A stretch of DNA of 64,000 bases, taken from Ctenosaura bakeri. Lineage: Eukaryota; Chordata; Lepidosauria; Squamata; Iguanidae. Positions 58,515 to 64,000 of this stretch are shown piece by piece. The first letter of the stretch is position 1. Each line of letters starts with the position of its first letter. Location of the stretch: positions 62,001-126,000 of the forward strand of contig CAOLHI010000357.1 in assembly GCA_948474755.1 (NCBI GenBank), in the 5' to 3' direction. A model generated the notes under the pieces. It searched no databases and was not told the origin of the DNA. It saw nothing but the letters and a program-made list of their open reading frames with translations. The position numbers and the translations under genes are program-made.

Positions 58515-61165
58515 TTTAATTAATAATTAATAATTCATTAATAAAATGAAATATCAAAAAATTTAACTCTATTACTGATGCTCAGCTAGTAAGTCTGAGT
58601 TCATACCTACATCATATACCAACTTAAATTGTTTACTGATTTTTAGAGTTTCTGAAGAGAAGGAGAAATCTGGGGAGAAAAAGAGAAGATGAAAGCAGAG
58701 GCAAGAAGTGGAGGGAAAAAAATAAAAATCAAATCTTATGTTACAGACTGAGATTAAAAATAGGTTCCAGATCTAGAAATAGTAGAAGTCAAGGGGATAT
58801 ATATTATTGCATCTCTCTGGCAACTAATCAAGGCACCCCAGCAGGAACTTTATTCATCCTTTATTGTCACCAACCTCTAGCAACTGAAGATATGTGGTGG
58901 AGGATGTGCAGTGCACGTGTGCGCATGCGCGTGCGTGTGCGTGCATGTATGTGCATGTGAAGTACCCAACAAGTCACAATAAATAGCTAGTGGGCTGCAT
59001 TCAACTTGGTATGTCACAGTTTTGTGGGCCTACCCTATTAATCATAAGTTATCTAATCTATTAAAGCAGAACTAGGGGGAACCTTGCTTCAGGAGACTAT
59101 CATAGATTTGTGGATATGATCCAGAAATAGTACATAAGAAACTATTATCTTAACACAGCAACATAAAGCAGACATGTGCTCAGGTTCCAATAAGCATGTA
59201 TAATCAGAGTTGTAAAAAAGCCAAAACTAATGGAAGCTCCTTGTTATTGTTCAGATCTGTTTTTAAACTTGGCTAATGTCTGACAATTTTGCATCACTCT
59301 CACTTGCCCTGTTCTGCTGATGTTATCACAGATTTACTGCACTCAGCAGTTATCTGTCAGGTGCTCTACTGAAAGTGGAAAATTTAGTATTAATCAGGTC
59401 TTCCTTCTTTTTAATAAAATAAAAAATCCAACATCAAAAGGTAATGTAGTACACACATTAACTTATCTCTGTTACAAGCCTGGCTCTTCTCTATCTAGTG
59501 AGAGGTAGCTTGTGGATCCTTCTGATCTCAGACGGTGTTTTCTTACCACCCCCAGAGGTTTCTGGAGGCATCTAATATGGAAACTACTCATTTAATTCAG
59601 AGGTAGCCATGTGGCAAGCTGCACAATATAATTCAGAAGTCTAAGAGGGTCATCGTCTGTATACTTCTAGGCAAGCAGATAAGGTAATGTACATCTAAAT
59701 TTTCTAGTTATTTTGTAGGAACGTTGATATGACATTGACATACTTCTCTAGTGACTGCTGCCCTATTATCTCCATTCCCATCTAGTATCTTTTTCCTCCT
59801 AGTCATTTGGAAGCAATAAAAAGAAGCTTGATTGAATGATAATCAATACAGAATTGCTACTTGCTGGGAAATTAACTGCTAGAACTATCATGTCCTTCAC
59901 AGAAAGACACTGATGGACATAGGGTTACCTGAGAGCATTTCAGAGGATGCAGCTGAGCACGTCTGAGGATGCAACTCCTGCTGCCATCAATAAATGCATT
60001 CTTGGAATAGCAAAGCTAGATATCATAAGGAAAATAATCTCATATCTTAGATATCGACTCTGAACACAGTGGCCAAATGTGCTGATAGAAGAGGCAATCA
60101 CAATAAAATTTTATCATAAAACAAAATCCAGTGAACTAGGCATTCCCATGTTTCTTCAATACTAGGTAAAGTATTGACTAGCACTACACTAGTAGTGCTA
60201 CAAGGTAGTGCTAGTCATAGACCATAATACTGACTGACTGACGGATTGATTGATTAATTGAAGTAGAGTTTGAATGTAAAAACCTAGATAGTAAACATTT
60301 TAAAAGAAAGTAGCACCAGATGTTACAGAAAGACATAGAAAAAAATGTTGTATGTGTGATAAAAGGTAATCAATATGTTGAATTATTGTTATACTGAACA
60401 GCTGCCATGTTTGATTTTTGTTCTAATAAGTAACCTTTGGGGAGAGAAGTGTTCAATAATTTTTAAACAATTTCTGTACTGAAAAATCAATGGAATTGCA
60501 TGTTTCATTCTATCGTTTAGTACTATACTTCCAGTAATGTTTTTCCTTCTCCACTGAGATTAGACATGCAAGATTTATGTGCACAAATATTATATTGTCA
60601 TAATAGTTCTTACTCCAATGGAAACACAACTAAAAGGAAAAGATAAGTCATTTCACTTTTGTGGTTCTACAACTTGACATTTTTTCCCCTACTGAATGAA
60701 ATTACATTGGCCAAGACAACAAGATGCAATGTTTTTACTAAATCATGTCATTCTGAATGTGTTGTCAATATTACTCAAAATGCAGATGACGATGAAAATG
60801 TTGAGTTGTCTGCCTCTCAAATACCAAGAGCAGCATGAATTTCTGGCAACAGTAAAAATCAATGGGAACACGGTGTGTCAATGGCACTTCTGCTTTTTTG
60901 CAACTTTCATTCATGTCTTTAAAAGTTAACATCAAAATTAAACATGTTAGGGTTTGCCCAATGAGGTTATAGTCTGACAGATATGCACAGAACAAGATTC
61001 AAACAGAGTTCAAGGTCTGCTGAGGTGACAGAAGTTTGGGAGAAGGTGAGGTGTAGTTCATTGCAGTGAAGCATGGGTTACTTTATGGTGATCAGCATCC
61101 TCTTCCCAAATCACATATGTTTTGGAGAATATCATAAAAAAGAGAGACCTGAATTCATGGATAGA
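58515..61165. other. Non-coding, probably intron; one small hairpin
   Basis: AT-rich apart from the alternating GT tract. GACTAGCACTAC (60176-60187) and GTAGTGCTAGTC (60205-60216) are perfect 12-base inverted repeats. No gene was recognised. Confidence 0.45.
58905..58960 (+). repeat. GT/GC alternating purine-pyrimidine microsatellite
   Basis: The stretch GTGCGCATGCGCGTGCGTGT and its surroundings strictly alternate purine and pyrimidine over about 50 bases, a sequence type that can adopt Z-DNA. Confidence 0.8.
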
Positions 61166-61169
61166 AATA

Positions 61170-61689
61170 CAATAGGACTCCCATATCCTCGAGGGATTGG
61201 TTTCACACACACATACCCGCAGATACTGAAATCCACAGATAGTAGAGAACACCCTGTCCCGCTGGCTGTCCCGGCCCGATTGCAGTGGCAGTGGGCAGGA
61301 AAAAAGCAAATCCGGCCCGGGGTGGCCAGCGGGAGTGCCAAAGAGTGTGATCCCTTGCTCCTCACTCTTTTCCTGCCAGCCACCGCCGGAATGACTGCAA
61401 TCCCAGTGGCAGCTGGTGGGAAAAGAGCGAGGAGTGCAGGATCGTGTTCCACGCCCCGTCCCGTCATCCACCCCGGGCCTGATCCTGGCAGCAGCAGGCA
61501 GGAAAAGAGCGAGGAGTGTGGGATCATGCTCCTCACCACCTCCTGTCACTGGCCCCAGGCCTGATCTGCTCTTTTCCTGCCCGCCACTGCTGCGATCAGG
61601 CCCAGTTATCTGCAGGTTGGCCCAATTGTGGCCAACCATGGATAACTGAATCAGCGGACAATGAATCAGCGGATATGGGGGTCCTACTG
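61170..61689. mobile_element. pogo/Tigger-like non-autonomous DNA transposon
   Basis: The left end is CAATAGGACTCCCATATCC and the right end (read inverted) CAGTAGGACCCCCATATCC, with TA at both sides (61168-61169, 61690-61691). The left end continues into GAGGGATTGGTTTC, like Tigger-class termini. The interior is GC-rich with repeated CAGGAAAAGAGCGAGGAGTG-type units in both orientations. Confidence 0.7.
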
Positions 61690-61949
61690 TATGTAGAAAA
61701 AAGGCCTATTGAAAAAGTCAAATGCAGTTCTCTGCAACGTATCTGGACCTGTCAAGCATTTTCCAACTGTCTGTTTTTATTGTCCTCAGATTAGCAAAAA
61801 ATCCTAATTGTAAGAACTCATAAGGCAGACAAGCAAGTTGCTAGGACAAATTGCAAGGAGTAATTTGAAATCATCTCAAAACCAGCTATTCTATAGGAAA
61901 AGATGGGTCCCAAGCAATGATTTTTTCAGTAGTTCCAGCATATGAAGCC

Positions 61950-62175
61950 TAAATACCTTAATAAAGGCACCAGATCCCATCTGATCTTGAAAGCTAAGCA
62001 AGGTAAACCCTTGTTCATACTTGGATGAGGGACCACCGACAAATACCATATTATATTTCTGAAGAAGGAATTGGCAAAACCACTCTGAGTATTCCTTGCC
62101 TAAGAAAACCCTATGCAATTAATGGAGCCACAATAAGTCCACAGGCAACTTGACGGCATATACACATACACACAC
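61950..62175 (+). mobile_element. 5S rRNA-headed SINE with recognisable 5S promoter
   Basis: The head reads GATCCCATCTGATCTTGAAA then GCTAAGCAAGG and ATACTTGGATGAGGGACCAC, closely following the order of a 5S rRNA gene including its internal promoter. The body (inverse of the copies at 308 and 15507) follows, and a CA-rich tail ends it. This is the most complete copy in the window. Confidence 0.8.
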
Positions 62176-62179
62176 ACCA

Positions 62180-63200
62180 GAGGCTGGAGGATCATCCACC
62201 CATCTATTTTATTTCCTTTGCTAACAGACACAGCTTGTCCAAATGGACTGTGAAAGGTACAGTTCCAGTCAGTGGGAAAGATTTAGATTGCACAAATAGG
62301 CCTACGAGATCATATTTGACATTTTGTTTGGGTATAATTTCAAGTGTGACTAATGTGGAAGCTAAAACAGTTGCTAGGATTTGTTGATTAAACCCTAAAT
62401 GTCTAAAGAGAACAAACTAAACTCTGTTTTAATGAAAATGGGTATACCATGGGATATCTCTCAGTGGAACCATTTAGCACCCTAGGCAAAGAATTACTAA
62501 GGAATGGTCTCATTACTTGCATCTATGAGCTTCTTGGTTCAGGCTGCTTCATTCTCACTCAACCCATCTACTTCCTTCTCTGTAATCCTAACAGCTCTAC
62601 CAGAGATTTTTTTACTGTGTCTCAGATCAGTCTTCCTTCATTCCTTTCAAGGTTCCAGAGAATGAAATAATATTTGTTCTTAATCATTTTTAGGTCACAA
62701 AACAGGTTTCCTGACAGTAGGGAAATCCTCTTAGGAAGAATAATAGACCAGTGAGAATCTTGTGCAATTTTCACCCAGAATTTGAATGCCCTGAAGTGTT
62801 GCAGAGGAATTATTCTCTGTAGAAAAACACAATGTGTGTGTGTGTGCGCAAAAACCACCAATACTAGGATAACAGGATTTTTACACAAAAAGCTGACTTT
62901 TTTTTCTACACCAAATAATTTCTCCACAACACTTTGAGACATTTCAAGTATGAGAAGAATATTGCAGAGGTTGTTTTCCCCACAGCAGAAAAAAAAAAAC
63001 CACAGTTTTTATTTATCCTCTCATGCCATAGTTGAGGATTTACATCCCTGTTCAACTCCCATCACACAGGAACAAATTGCTGCTGCTGACCAAGCTACAC
63101 ATGTCCATCCCAGTACTTTCAGAAGCACTTTCTTTCTCCCTGCCCTTCCCTTGTCTCCCATTATCACCTTTCTCTATCCTGAAGAGCAGCAGCGGAGTTT
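62180..63200. other. Non-coding, probably intron; nothing recognised
   Basis: AT-rich with a short GT run near 62830. No gene or repeat family was recognised. Confidence 0.45.
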
Positions 63201-63358
63201 GGAGTGTGTGGAAGGGGAGTGGGAGGGGGGCATGGTCATGGTGCATGGGGGTGTGGCTGCAGTGCACGGGGTGTGTGGCTACAAGTTGGAATGTCCCAAA
63301 AACATTGCCTCTGGGGGTGAATTGCCCCCATCGCCCCCCCATCGCCCCCCCCCATCGA
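63200..63358 (+). repeat. G-rich then C-rich low-complexity stretch
   Basis: A G-rich part (GGGGAGTGGGAGGGGGGCAT, GGTGCATGGGGGTGTGG) is followed by C runs (CATCGCCCCCCCATCGCCC). It contains closely spaced G tracts, but no gene is seen. Confidence 0.6.
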
Positions 63359-63689
63359 TACGCAACTGCTGAAGAGCACATCTCTGCTTGAAAGAAGCAT
63401 GGTGAATGTAACAACATTAGCAGTCTCTTGAATTTCAAAGTAGATTGCGAAAAGTGTTCTATGTCTAGATCTTGCCAGTAATCAGAATAAGCTGGATCAA
63501 CTGTGTCAAATGAGCTTAAATTTCTCAAACATACAAATCTAGACAATAAGTTGCGGTGTTCTCAAAAGTCTACTGCTCTTCTTTTCTGCTGCTACAACAT
63601 GTTTCATTGCCCTGATGACAGCAGCCTTCCTAGTTGTCCTAGTGGACTGCGACCACTAGTTTTTCTCCCAGAATTCACTAAATAATGGC

Positions 63690-64000
63690 ATTGCAATAGT
63701 GGCCCTCCAGATGTTTTTTGAGTGCAGTTCTCATAATCCTTCACCACTGAGTATTCTGAGGAACTGAAGGGAACTGGAGACCCAAAGGATGTGGAGGTCC
63801 ATATTTGTCCATTCCTGCCCTGTTAGGACAGACAGCTGCACTACCCTTACTCTGGCTGTGCAATGGTACAGCATCATTCTGACACTCATCAAAGACAATG
63901 GTCTGCATTCATTCCAGGCTGGGGTATATCAGTCTTGAGTCCTCCAGAGGTGTTTGAATACAACTCTCACATCCCCTAGCCCACTGGTCATGCTGATTGG
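63690..64000. mobile_element. Short repeats of the CCAGATGTTG family at the window end
   Basis: GGCCCTCCAGATGTTTTTTG (63702) with a related GTGGAGGTCCATATTTGTCC, and a second partial copy with TCCTCCAGAGGTGTTTGAAT near 63938 that runs into the window end. Confidence 0.4.

Noticed and set aside
61058..61639. 193-codon minus-strand frame
   Set aside because: It lies within the TA-flanked transposon and is built from its GC-rich repeat units; no domain.
61955..62050. 5S rRNA gene
   Set aside because: The 5S-like part is diverged and fused to a SINE body shared with other copies, so it is a retroposon head, not a functional rRNA gene.
1..64000. CRISPR arrays, operons or phage-like systems
   Set aside because: Introns, LINEs, SINEs and split exons identify vertebrate DNA; no regularly spaced identical repeats occur outside transposons.

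Overview
The window reads as intronic vertebrate DNA, most likely from a squamate reptile. It is AT-rich, gene-poor and loaded with retroelements: CR1 LINEs, a tRNA-headed SINE of the Sauria type, 5S rRNA-headed SINEs, a Tf1/sushi-type Ty3/gypsy element with a chromodomain, and a DIRS element. The squamate assignment is an inference from this repeat mix; no species marker was seen.

The only host gene seen lies on the minus strand. Two coding exons with consensus splice sites (38816..38624 and 33230..32718) encode the end of a CRAL-TRIO/SEC14 domain followed by the first spectrin-repeat region of a TRIO-family Rho guanine-nucleotide exchange factor. TRIO fits better than its paralogue KALRN. 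The exons are separated by a 5,393-base intron and flanked by introns that run to both window ends, so the rest of the window is probably TRIO intron.

Region by region: 1-2 kb is unremarkable intron with one 5S-SINE remnant. At 2.0-12.6 kb there is a near full-length, decayed CR1 on the minus strand. Its ORF1 is interrupted by a complete 6,202-base gypsy element at 5167-11368, with two 900-base LTRs and a CCTTC target duplication. At 12.7-31 kb lie old CR1 pieces, SINEs and several non-autonomous DNA transposons, including TA-flanked pogo/Tigger-like elements with expanded interiors. The TRIO exons sit at 32.7-38.8 kb. At 40-44 kb there are a Sauria-type SINE, a CR1 tail and a long hairpin repeat. 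From 44 to 51.3 kb is plain intron. At 51341-57440 there is a DIRS retrotransposon with inverted ends and an internal complementary region. The remainder, 57.4-64 kb, holds another CR1 tail, a third TA-flanked element and a 5S-SINE.

The most notable signal is in the gypsy element. It has no tRNA-like primer binding site next to the 5' LTR. Instead a 12-base segment there is perfectly complementary to a segment inside the LTR, which lies just downstream of TATA-like and CCAAT motifs. This is the layout expected of a self-primed (Tf1-type) retrotransposon.
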